This document shows, one piece after another, positions 29,907 to 38,937 of a stretch of DNA of 64,000 nt. Both the position numbers and the translations under genes were made by a program. Under the pieces are notes generated by a model. That model searched no databases. It was not told where the DNA came from and saw nothing but the letters and a program-made list of their open reading frames with translations. The DNA is from Roseiarcus sp963770275. GTDB lineage: Bacteria; Pseudomonadota; Alphaproteobacteria; Rhizobiales; Beijerinckiaceae. Within the stretch, counting starts at the first letter, position 1; each line of letters opens with the position of its first letter. The stretch lies in contig CAVYPD010000036.1 in the NCBI GenBank assembly GCA_963770275.1, forward strand, positions 1-64,000, written 5' to 3'.

Positions 29907-30209
29907 GTTCTATCTCCGGAGATTATGTAAAGTATGAAAGAAGGAATAGAAATAACAACCTTGTGACAAACTATACTATAATAGTTCAAATACTATTCGA
30001 TGAACACACGTTTAGGCGGCACAGAACGTGTCTGTATGCTTATGGCATAGTGAGGCGATGCCATATCGTAACTGGATCAGTCTGCTGCGCAAATGGTTCG
30101 AGCTGTAATTGCTACGTCACACGCAATAGAATAGAACAGGCACAGTCGGCCATGAAACCAAGCTGTCCGCAATAGGTAAGTTTACCTAGAGGTTGAGCGA
30201 TCCGCGTCG
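29907..30209. other. AT-rich intergenic region with inverted repeats
   Basis: About 300 bases, clearly more AT-rich than the rest. It separates the large unknown gene (start side) from the ackA stop. It holds AATAGT-N6-ACTATT at 29980-29997 and TAGGTAA-GT-TTACCTA at 30173-30188. The first lies about 75 bases upstream of the unknown gene and may be an operator; the second is next to the ackA stop and could act as a weak terminator stem, although there is no T-run. No gene seen. Confidence 0.5.
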
Positions 30210-31409
30210 TTAGTTGGCGACGCCCGCCGTCGTAACCGTGTGCTCGGCGATCATGAGTTCCTCGTTGGTCGGGATCACGAAGACGATGGTCGGCGAATTC
30301 TTGGCGCTGATAATCTGCGCGTTGGCGCGGTTCGCTTGCGTGTCGAGATGGACGCCCATCCATTCCATGTCCTTGAGCGCCGCCTCGCGCACTTTCCATG
30401 AGTGTTCGCCGATGCCGGCTGTGAACACGATCGCCTCGGCGCCGTTGACTGTCGCCGCAAGGCTCGCGAGTTCGCGTCGAATGCGGGCGACGAAATAAGC
30501 GATGGCGTCGCGCGCCGCTGGGCTGTCGGACGCCTCGAGCTCGCGCATATCCTGCGACAAGCCCGACATGCCCTTGAGCCCCGAGTTCTTCCACAAGAGA
30601 TCGGATATCGCGTCGGCGCTCATCTTCTTTTCGGCCATGAGATAAAGCACCACGCCCGGATCGATCTGCCCGCAGCGGGTGCCCATGGAGAGCCCATCGA
30701 GCGCGGTGAACCCCATTGTCGTGGCGACCGCGCGCCCGTCATGGACCGCGCACATCGAGGCGCCGTTGCCGAGATGGGCGATGATCACGTCCTCTCGCGC
30801 GATCTGCGGCGCTATCGTGCGCAGCTTTCGGGTGATGAACTCGTAGGAGAGGCCGTGAAAGCCGTAGCGACGTATGCCCTCGTCGTAATAGGAGCGCGGC
30901 AGAGCGTATGTGTCGTTGATGAAGGGATGGCTACGATGGAAAGCGGTGTCGAAGCACGCGACTTGCGGCGTCGACGGGAACGCCTTCATCGCCGCTTCGA
31001 CGCCGGCGACATTGTGCGGCTGGTGGAGCGGCGCGAGCGGAATGAGCGCCTTCAGCTTCGCGAGAGTCCCGTCGTCGATGAGAATCGGTTCGGCAAAATC
31101 CGGCCCTCCGTGCACGATGCGGTGGCCGACGGCGGCGATCGAAGAATTGTAGCCCGCCTTCTTGAGCCAGCCGAGAATGGCGCCCATCGCCGCCGCATGA
31201 TCGACGCGGGCGAGCGACTGCTCGAAGCTGAGCTCGGCCGTCTCGCCCGACGCGCTCTTAACTGAGCCTTTCGCAGTCGCGCCGATGCCCTCGATTTGCC
31301 CTGAGGCAAGCAGGCTCGGCTCGCCTCCGTTGGCGAGGCGAAATGCTGCAAACTTGAGCGACGACGAACCAGCGTTGAGAGTCAGGATCACCGAATCCAA
31401 GGGCTTCAC
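30210..31409 (-). CDS. ackA: Acetate kinase
   Basis: Complete 399-residue acetate kinase that interconverts acetate plus ATP with acetyl phosphate. Family marks: N-terminal LTLNAGSSSLKF, AVGHRIVHGG (substrate Arg), CFDTAFH (catalytic Asp), RRYGFHGLSYEFI, AHLGNGASM, GTRCGQIDPG and C-terminal PTNEELMIAEHT. No pta or xfp gene is next to it in the window, so its metabolic partner lies elsewhere. It runs toward the AT-rich region and may be monocistronic. Confidence 0.95.
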   Translation of the reverse strand: MKPLDSVILTLNAGSSSLKFAAFRLANGGEPSLLASGQIEGIGATAKGSVKSASGETAELSFEQSLARVDHAAAMGAILGWLKKAGYNSSIAAVGHRIVHGGPDFAEPILIDDGTLAKLKALIPLAPLHQPHNVAGVEAAMKAFPSTPQVACFDTAFHRSHPFINDTYALPRSYYDEGIRRYGFHGLSYEFITRKLRTIAPQIAREDVIIAHLGNGASMCAVHDGRAVATTMGFTALDGLSMGTRCGQIDPGVVLYLMAEKKMSADAISDLLWKNSGLKGMSGLSQDMRELEASDSPAARDAIAYFVARIRRELASLAATVNGAEAIVFTAGIGEHSWKVREAALKDMEWMGVHLDTQANRANAQIISAKNSPTIVFVIPTNEELMIAEHTVTTAGVAN

Positions 31410-31864
31410 TCCGCCGCCTTGGCGACGCCCGGTTCATCGCTACGCGCGCGGCCTCCGGCGCCAGTCTTCGTACAGCTACGCCAGCGCGGAGGAGACGAGC
31501 CGGGCGCGATCGGTATCGCCTCGGCTCGTCAACCTGACTGGCGCTTTGTCCCCAAGCGCCAGTCCCGCCGCTTCCGCCCGCGCGACGAAGCCGAGAACTC
31601 CTAGCACAACGGCTGCGACAGGAGGCCAGCGAGCAGACAACTTTTGCGCCAGCCTCGTTGCGCGCTGCACACGATTAGTTGAACGCGGTGACAGCTGAAT
31701 GAAGCGCGGCGCCTGCGCCGAGGAGGCTTTCTCGTCGGGGGCAATTCGTTGCTCCGCGCGCTCCGCATCGGCCCGGCCGGGCCGACTTGATTCTGCCCCG
31801 ACTATGCTGTCTTAAGCTCCCGCTCACGGGACGTCAGCCCGCGACCGTGCCGCCGGGGCCATCG
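31410..31864. other. Intergenic stretch with one weak small frame
   Basis: About 450 bases between the divergent ackA and decarboxylase genes. On the minus strand 31476-31670 is an open frame of 64 codons (MQRATRLAQKLSARWPPVAA, then a hydrophobic stretch and VARAEAAG) that resembles a short signal peptide, but it has no good ribosome binding site and I cannot call it a gene. The rest must hold the two divergent promoters; I see no clear boxes. Confidence 0.35.
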
Positions 31865-34234
31865 ATGAACTTTTCCCAACGCCTGACCTTTCTGTTCTCC
31901 GCGCCGATGTTCGACGCGGACGACCTCGAGGGCCTCAGGGTCAGCCAGATCATCGCCGCGATCGAGCGGATGGGATTCCAGGTCATCAAGGCGCGGCGTC
32001 TCGAGGACGCCGAGATCGCCGTGCAGACCGACGCCGCGATCGGCTGCATGGTCGTCGACTGGGGCAAGAAGGGGATCGAGGGCAAGGCTGCTTCGCTCAT
32101 CAACCTGATGCGCAAGCGCGGCCTCGACATGCCGATCGTCGTGCTGGTCAGGCGCAAGCGCTTCGAGGACATTCCGGTCGAAGTGCTCGACTTCATCGAC
32201 GGCTATGTGTTCCTGGCCGAGGAGACGCCCGAATTCATTGCCAGGAACCTGGTCTCGCGCCTGAAGCAATACGCCGACACGCTGAAGACGCCGTTCTTCG
32301 GCGCGCTCGTCGACTACCAGGAAGAAGGCAACCAGTTGTGGACGTGCCCGGGCCACAACGGGGGCGTCTTCTACAGCCGCAGCCCGATCGGGCGCATCTT
32401 CGTCGAGCATCTCGGCGAAGCGGTCTTTCGCGACGATCTCGACAATTCGATTCTCGAACTTGGCGATCTCCTGACCCACGAGGGGCCGGCGCTTCAGGCG
32501 CAGAAAGAGGCAGCGGCGATCTTCGGGGCCGAGAAAACCTATTTCGTGCTCAACGGCACTTCGTCGTCCAACAAGATCGTGCTGCACCAATCTCATCGCC
32601 GAGGACGATCTCGTGCTGTTCGACCGCAACAACCACAAGGCCGCGCACCAGGGCGCGCTGCTGATGGGCGGCGGCATTCCGATTTATCTGTCGACCGACC
32701 GCAACGCCTACGGGCTCATCGGTCCCATTCGCCCCGAGGATTTCGACGAGACGACGATACGCGAGCGCATTCGCGACAACCCGCTCGTGAAGGACAAGGA
32801 GGCGTGGAAGCGCGAACGTCCTTTCCGCGCCGCGGTGATCGAACAATGCACCTATGACGGCACGATCTACGACGCCGAGCGCATCGTCGAGCGCATCGGT
32901 CATCTTTGCGACTATGTCGTGTTCGACGAGGCCTGGGCCGGCTTCATGAAGTTTCATCCGCTCTACGAGCGACGGTTCGCCATGGGCTTGCGCGACTTGA
33001 ACGAAGCCTCGCCCGGGATCGTCGCCACCCAGTCGGCGCACAAGCAGCTCGCGAGCTTCTCGCAGGCGTCCCAGATTCATATGCGCGACCGGCACATCAA
33101 AGGCCAGCGCCGGCGCGTCGAGCATCGCCGCTTCAATGAAGGCTTCATGCAGTTCGCCTCGACCTCGCCGTTCTATCCGCTGTTCGCTTCGCTCGACGTC
33201 GGCGCGCAGATGATGAAGGGCCGATCCGGGGAAGTCCTGTGGGACGATGCGATCCGTCTCGGGATTGAATTGCGCAAAAAGCTGCGCGCCGTCCGACGCG
33301 AGTTCGAGGAGAAGGAGCGAGATCCCGCGCGGCGCTGGTTCTTCGATCCTTTCGTGCCGCAGCGCGTCTCGATCCGCGACGCCGCGCTCGAGAACGCGGC
33401 TCACGATGTGCCTTGGGAGAGCGTGTCGACCGACCTGCTCGCGCGCGATCCGCGCTATTGGGCGCTGGCGCCGGGCGAGGCCTGGCACGGCTTTCAGGCG
33501 CTCGAGGCGGGTTTCGCGATCACCGATCCGGCCAAGCTCACGCTGCTCACGCCGGGCTTCGACCGCGCGACAGGCGCCTACGAAGCCCATGGCGTGCCGG
33601 CCCCGGTCGTCGCCCAATATCTGCGCGAGAACCGGGTGGTGTCGGAGAAGAACGACCTCAACTCGCTCCTCTTTCTGTTGACGCCCGGCGTCGAGTTCGA
33701 GCAAGGCGGGCACGCTGGTGTCGTCGCTGGTCGCCTTCAAGCGGCTGCATGACGACAACATCCTGCTCGAGGACGCCATGCCCGAATTCGTCGCCAAGCG
33801 GCCGGCGCGCTATCGTGGCAAGCGGCTCAAGGACCTATGCGGCGAAATGCACGCCTTCTTTCGCGAGTCTGGCGTGAGCCAATTGCAGAGAGCGCAATTC
33901 GCCGCCAAGCATCTGCCGGAGCTGGCGATGACGCCGCGCGAAGCCTCGCGCCACCTGGTGCGCAACAACGTCGACTATCTGCCGCTTGCCGAACTCGACG
34001 GCCGGATCGCAACGACGCTTTGGGTCGTGTATCCGCCAGGCATCGCGACCATCGTTCCCGGCGAACGGCTGACCGAGCGAGCGCGGCCGATGATCGACTA
34101 TCTCAAGATGTTCGAGAAGAGCGCCAACGTGTTTCCCGGGCTTCGAAGCCGAGGTGCAGGGGCTCTATCGCGAGGTCGACGAAGCGGGCGCGATCCGATT
34201 TTATACCTATGTGGTTCGCGAGACGCCCGCCTGA
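31865..34234 (+). pseudogene. Orn/Lys/Arg decarboxylase, three apparent frameshifts
   Basis: PLP enzyme of the large fold-type I decarboxylases. The start ATG at 31865 begins MNFSQRLTFLFSAPMFDADD, an N-terminal receiver-like wing domain (to about residue 130). Then come WTCPGHNGGVFYSRSPIG, NGTSSSNK, FDRNNHKAAHQGAL, DEAWAGFMKFHPLY, and the PLP-lysine motif TQSAHKQLASFSQASQI. Frames break near 32590, 33697 and 34141; joining them gives about 789 residues ending FYTYVVRETPA. The amino acid decarboxylated (Lys, Orn or Arg) cannot be told. It stands upstream of an efflux pair and in the same window as a polyamine-type importer. Confidence 0.8.
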
Positions 34235-34354
34235 ACGGTCCTCGAAGCGGGCCGAAGGGGAGTACGGATTGCGCCTCGTGCGGGGGAGAAACGGACCCAA
34301 GTCGGGCTAGCCACGGTGTAGAAACCCTCCTACTGCGCGAAGGCCCTGGAAGCC

Positions 34355-35367
34355 GTGTCGTCAACTCCGTCCCAGAACGATCCAACGCCGCCTCGGACTG
34401 CGGCCAGCCGCCGCTGCGCTGGATCGTCCTCGGCGCGGCGGCGATTGTCGCCTTCCTGTATTTCGTGCCGATCCCGTTCATCGCCTATACGTCGGACGCC
34501 TATGTCCGCTCCGACTTCGTGGAGGTCGCCCCCCAGGTGTCGGGTGTCGTCGACCACGTCGACGTCGCCAACGATCAGAAGGTCGCGGTCGGCGACCTTC
34601 TCGCGACCCTCGATCCCGAACCTTTCGCGCTTGAGGTCAACCTCGACCAGAAGCGGCTCGATGGCGCGACCGCCGCGGCGAAGGTGAAAGACGAGGAGGC
34701 CCGCGTTCTCGCGAGCGCGCTCGAGACGGCGAAGGCGGCGGTCACGCTGGCGCAGCAGGATTATGACCGCATCGCCGTGCTGGTGAAGCAAGGAGCGGTC
34801 GCGGAGGCCGTTCTGGACCGCTCGGTGGACGATCGGCAGAAGGCGCTGGACGCGGTCACGGGCGTCGAAGCGAAGCTGCGCGTCAATGCGGGGGAAGTCG
34901 CCTCGACGCTCGCGGAAGTGGCCGTGGCGAAAGCGCAACTCGCGCTCGCCCAATACAATCTGACGCGGACGCGCCTCGTCGCGCCCGTCCCGGGCTTCGT
35001 GACCAATCTCTCGCTGCGGCCCGGCGACTACGCCAAAGCCGGCGTTCCGATCGTCGGCATCGTCGATGACACGCAGTGGCGCGTCGTGGCCAACTTCAAG
35101 GAATATGTCGCGGCGGGCCTGAAGCCGGGCGCGCGCGCCTGGATCTGGCTCGACAGCCATCCCTGGCGCCTGTATCCGGCCCGGGTGTTCGGCGTCGGAC
35201 GCGCCATAGCGCGCCATCAGGACGAGCAGCGCCTCCTGCCCTATGTGGCGCCGACGACCGACTGGATTCGCTTGTCGCGCCGGCTCCAGGTGACGCTCAC
35301 GTTCGACCCGATGCCTGACCTTCCGCTGTTCATGGGGGCGGACGCGCGCGTCCTGATGTTTCCATGA
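34355..35367 (+). CDS. HlyD/EmrA-type membrane fusion protein
   Basis: Periplasmic adaptor, anchored by one N-terminal membrane span (WIVLGAAAIVAFLYFVPIP), with biotinyl-lipoyl (YVRSDFVEVAPQVSGVVDHV), helical hairpin (LETAKAAVTLAQQDYDRI) and beta-barrel parts (VVANFKEYVAAGLKPG). In the main frame there is no start codon between the preceding stop and the membrane span. A GTG at 34355 in another frame gives MSSTPSQNDPTPPRTAASRR, a plausible N-terminus, so a one-base loss near 34412 is likely. It overlaps the next gene by four bases and feeds the FUSC pump, as in AaeA-AaeB type systems. Confidence 0.8.
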
Positions 35368-36525
35368 GCGAGCCCGCGCCGCGGCGGGACCTCGACTTTC
35401 GCCTCGCTAACGCGCTGAAGGGCGAATTCGTGGCATTGCGCCTGTCGGGCCCGACGGCGGGCGTCGCCTTCCGCGCCACGCTCGCCAGCGTTCTTTCGAT
35501 GATCGTCGCGATGGCGCTCCATCTCGACAAGCCCTATTGGGCGGCGATCACCGCGGTCTCAATCGTCGTGCCGGACGTTTCGAGTTCCTTCGTCCGGAGC
35601 GTCGATCGCTGCCTTGGAACATTGATCGGAGCGGCCGTCGGCTATTTCGGCGCGCGGTTCGTTGGCGAGCCACTCATATTTCAGCTGATCTGCGCGAGCG
35701 CGGTCGCCTTCGGCATCTACGGGGCGGAGCGCAGCGCCCACGGATACGCCGTGCTCCTGGGCGCGGTGACGGTGGTGCTCGTCATGTTCGGCGCGCTCGA
35801 GGCGCCGAACGAGGGGTTCAGGCTCGCCGTCTACCGTTCGATGGAGATCATGGTCGGGGTCGGGGTTTCCTATCTCGTGCAGGTTGCGCTCGCGCCCGCC
35901 GCCCGACCGGCGCCTGTCGGCGCGAAGCCCGGAATTTTTGCCGATCCGGTCGACGAGGACCTGCTCGCCATTGCCGTCACGGGGGGGCTCGCCGTCGCTT
36001 GCATTCCGTTGATCTGGGAGGCGCTCGACCTTCCGGGATTGGGGCAGACGCCCATCACCGCTTTCGTGATCCTGCTCGCGATGCGGCGCGAACCCGCCTG
36101 GGTGGCTCGTCAACCGCGTCGCCGGCTGCGTGCTGGGCGGCGCGTACGGGCTCCTCTGCATGCACTTCGTAGGCGACGCCTTCGTCGTCTGGATTCCGCT
36201 GCTCTTCGGCGGCCTCTATGTCTGCTGCTACGTCAAGGAGCGCGACGGCGAGGCTTCTTATACGGGGCATCAAGCGGCGGTCGCGGTCATCATGTCGATG
36301 GTGCAGGGGCTCGCGCCTTCATCGGACATCCTGCCTGCGATCGAGCGGCTGGTCGGGATGATCGGCGGGATTGTCGTGGTCATCATCGCTCAGGCTGCGG
36401 CGGCGCCCCTCGTCGCGCGCGCGATCTCCGCCATTCTCGGCTCCGGAAGGGACGCGATGCGCGACCCGCGCCGGTCGGGCGAGGGGGAGCGACGGGGAGT
36501 TCCGCGCGGAGGGGATTTCGCGTAA
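35364..36525 (+). pseudogene. FUSC-family efflux transporter, one apparent +1 frameshift
   Basis: Inner-membrane aromatic-acid exporter-like protein. The ATG at 35364 overlaps the adaptor stop (ATGA). N-terminal half: LASVLSMIVAMALHLDKPYW followed by VPDVSSSFVRSVDRCLGTLI, the FUSC signature. The frame breaks at about 36108; the next frame continues VNRVAGCVLGGAYGLLCMHF and PLLFGGLYVCCYVKE and ends at 36525. Corrected length is about 386 residues with about ten membrane segments, shorter than the 650-residue AaeB but like other alphaproteobacterial FUSC proteins. It exports, with the HlyD partner, an unknown (perhaps aromatic or amine) compound. Confidence 0.75.
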
Positions 36526-36536
36526 AGGGCGTCTCC

Positions 36537-37125
36537 ATGGACACGACGAACAGCGCCCGCCTCGGGCGAGGCAGACGAACGGATTGACCCTCCTCGGATT
36601 GTGGTGCGCAACTCGCGCGACACCGATGTGCCGGGGATGCTCGCGATCTACCTGCACCACATCCGGCGCGGGGTGGATCCAGGCGTCGATGGCGAATTCG
36701 AAGCGCCTGACGCGGAGGATCTCAAGCGCCGCCGCAGGTCGATGAACAACCGCAAGATGCCGCATCTCGTCGCGGAGGAGGCAGGAACGGTCGTCGGCTA
36801 CGCCTATGCGGTGCCGTTCCGCAAGCGGCCGGCCTATCGCTATACGGTCAAGCACTCGATCTACGTGCGCAGCGACCGGCTGCATGCGGGGATCGGGCGT
36901 CAGCTCATGACGGCGCTGATCGACGCCTGCGCCGCGGCGGGCTTTCGCCAGATGATCGGCTATATCGACGGCGCCAACGTCGCCTCGATCAAGCTGCATG
37001 AAGGGTTCGGCTTCCGCCAGGTCGGCTACCTGCCCGCGGTCGGGTATAAATTCGGCCGCTGGACGGACTCGATCATGATGCAGCGCTCGCTCGGCCCCGG
37101 CGCGACCGAACCGCCGACGGCATAA
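36537..37125 (+). CDS. GNAT N-acetyltransferase (phosphinothricin acetyltransferase-like)
   Basis: Cytoplasmic acetyl-CoA-dependent acetyltransferase. The uninterrupted frame starts with a GTG at 36601 (VVRNSRDTDVPGMLAIYLHH). The acetyl-CoA loop reads SDRLHAGIGRQLMTALI, and HEGFGFRQVGYLPAVGYKFG is typical of the PAT/MnaT branch, which acetylates small amines such as methionine derivatives. Twelve bases after the FUSC stop an ATG at 36537 begins MDTTNSA; joining it to the main frame across one extra base near 36558 (AGCGCCCGCC) gives MDTTNSA-ASGEADERIDPP, a natural N-terminus. So an indel near the start is likely. Confidence 0.8.
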
Positions 37126-37140
37126 GCGGCTCTCGGCGGC

Positions 37141-38796
37141 ATGCGTCCCAGCGGTCGATACCTCACATTTGGCGTGAAGCATGTCATACCCATCGGCTTG
37201 GCGCTCGCGCCGGTTCTTTTGCTCGTCCATCCGGCCCTTGCGTTCGAGCGGCCGGCGCCACCGCAAGTTTTGTTCGGCGACCTGTACGCGGATGTCGAGC
37301 TCGAGCGCGTCTTTCCCGACGGCAAGGAATTCGCCGACGCGACGGCGAAATCCCCGCCGGCCGAAATTCTGGCGCTCTATCATGCCCAGAAGCCGAATTC
37401 GCTCGAGGGGCTGAAGCGCTTCGTCTTCACGCATTTCGACTTGCCGACCCAAGCCGCCACGCCCCAGGCGGCGTCTGAACATATCCCCATCCGCCGGCAC
37501 ATCGACGCGCTCTGGACGCTGTTGACCCGCGACGAGCCGATTGTCTCGCGCTATTCGTCACTGCTGCCGCTGCCGCGGCCTTACGTCGTGCCGGGCGGCC
37601 GATTCCGCGAGCTCTATTACTGGGACTCGTATTTCGTGATGCTTGGCCTCGCTGAAAGCGGTCGGCGGGATCTGCTTGAGGACATGGCGGCGAATTTCGC
37701 CAATCTCATTGACACATATGGCCATGCGCCGAACGGAACGCGCTCCTACTACCTCAGCCGTTCGCACCCGCCGTTCTTTTTTGAAATGATCGGGCTCCTG
37801 TCGCCGTGGGATCCGGGAGCGGCCTTCGCCCGCTATCTGCCGGAACTCAAGACCGAATACGCATTCTGGATGGACGGCGCGAGTGATCTCAAGCCGGGCG
37901 GCGCGCATCGCCACGCGGTCGCGTTCGACGACGGGTCGATCCTCAATCGCTATTGGGACGACAGCGACGCGCCGCGCGATGAATCCTTTTCCGAGGACGT
38001 GGTGCTGGCCGCGGCGACTCATCGGCCGCCTGAAGAGATTTATCGCGACATTCGCGCCGGCGCCGAGAGCGGATGGGATTTCAGCTCGCGATGGTTCGCC
38101 GATGCGCGAACGATGGCGTCGATCGACACGACCGAAATCATCCCCGTCGACCTCAACGCTCTCATGTTCGGGCTGGAGAATGCAATCCGCGCGGGTTGCG
38201 AACGAGCCGGCGATCACGATTGCGCCGAGGATTTTGCGAAACGCGCCGCGGCGCGGCGCGCGGCGATCGATCGTTATCTCTGGGATCCATCTCGCGGCGC
38301 CTATCTCGACTATCGCTGGACGAAGAAGCAGCCAATCGACCATATCACCGCCGCAACCCTCTATCCGCTGTTCACGCGCGTCGCGAGCGAAGCGCAGGCT
38401 GCGTCGGTGGCGAAAGCCGTCGAGGCCGAATTGTTGAAGCGAGGCGGGATCGTCGCGACGACGCTCGACACCGGACAGCAATGGGATTGGCCGAACGGAT
38501 GGGCGCCGTTGCAGTGGATCGCGGTCGCAGGGCTAACCAGCTATGGGCAGAACCGGCTCGCCGAGACGATCGCCTGCCGGTGGATGGTCAACGTCTCGCG
38601 GGTCTATCGCTTAACCGGCAAACTGGTGGAAAAATACGACGTAGTTGCAACCGACCAGGCGGGCGGGGGCGGCGAATATCCCACCCAAGACGGCTTTGGC
38701 TGGACCAATGGCGTGATGCTGAAGCTGATGGCGCTCTACCCGGCCGACGCCGATCTGACGAACGCTGGGCTTTGTCCCGCGCCCGAGGGAGGGTGA
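37141..38796 (+). CDS. treA: Periplasmic trehalase (GH37)
   Basis: A 551-residue glycoside hydrolase family 37 enzyme that splits trehalose to two glucose. The N-terminus is a Sec signal (core VIPIGLALAPVLLLVHPALA, cleavage near ALAF), so it acts in the periplasm. Trehalase signature 1 PGGRFRELYYWDSYF (about residue 140), signature 2 QWDWPNGWAPLQ (about residue 449) and the GGGGEYPTQDGFGWTNGV segment with the catalytic Glu are all intact, as is the frame. It starts only 15 bases after the GNAT gene, but the functions seem unrelated. The C-terminal PAPEGG is short. Confidence 0.93.
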   Translation: MRPSGRYLTFGVKHVIPIGLALAPVLLLVHPALAFERPAPPQVLFGDLYADVELERVFPDGKEFADATAKSPPAEILALYHAQKPNSLEGLKRFVFTHFDLPTQAATPQAASEHIPIRRHIDALWTLLTRDEPIVSRYSSLLPLPRPYVVPGGRFRELYYWDSYFVMLGLAESGRRDLLEDMAANFANLIDTYGHAPNGTRSYYLSRSHPPFFFEMIGLLSPWDPGAAFARYLPELKTEYAFWMDGASDLKPGGAHRHAVAFDDGSILNRYWDDSDAPRDESFSEDVVLAAATHRPPEEIYRDIRAGAESGWDFSSRWFADARTMASIDTTEIIPVDLNALMFGLENAIRAGCERAGDHDCAEDFAKRAAARRAAIDRYLWDPSRGAYLDYRWTKKQPIDHITAATLYPLFTRVASEAQAASVAKAVEAELLKRGGIVATTLDTGQQWDWPNGWAPLQWIAVAGLTSYGQNRLAETIACRWMVNVSRVYRLTGKLVEKYDVVATDQAGGGGEYPTQDGFGWTNGVMLKLMALYPADADLTNAGLCPAPEGG

Positions 38797-38817
38797 GGTA
38801 AGCAAGGAAGCAAGGAC

Positions 38818-38913
38818 GTCATCGCGAGCCAAGCGAAGCGAGGGCGCGGCGATCCGGGAGTCGCGGGGTCGCCCGAGGTTCCTTGGATTACTTCGGCTCA
38901 CGCTGGCAATGAC
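38818..38913. repeat. Palindromic repeat, copy 2 (intergenic)
   Basis: Starts GTCATCGCGAGCCAAGCGAA and ends CTCACGCTGGCAATGAC. Same family as the copy inside dppF at 19274-19363: both ends match, the middle differs. It lies between the convergent trehalase and cyclase genes, where it may also form a bidirectional terminator-like hairpin. Confidence 0.75.
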
Positions 38914-38937
38914 GACCGTGGCTCGACCTCGGACTCC

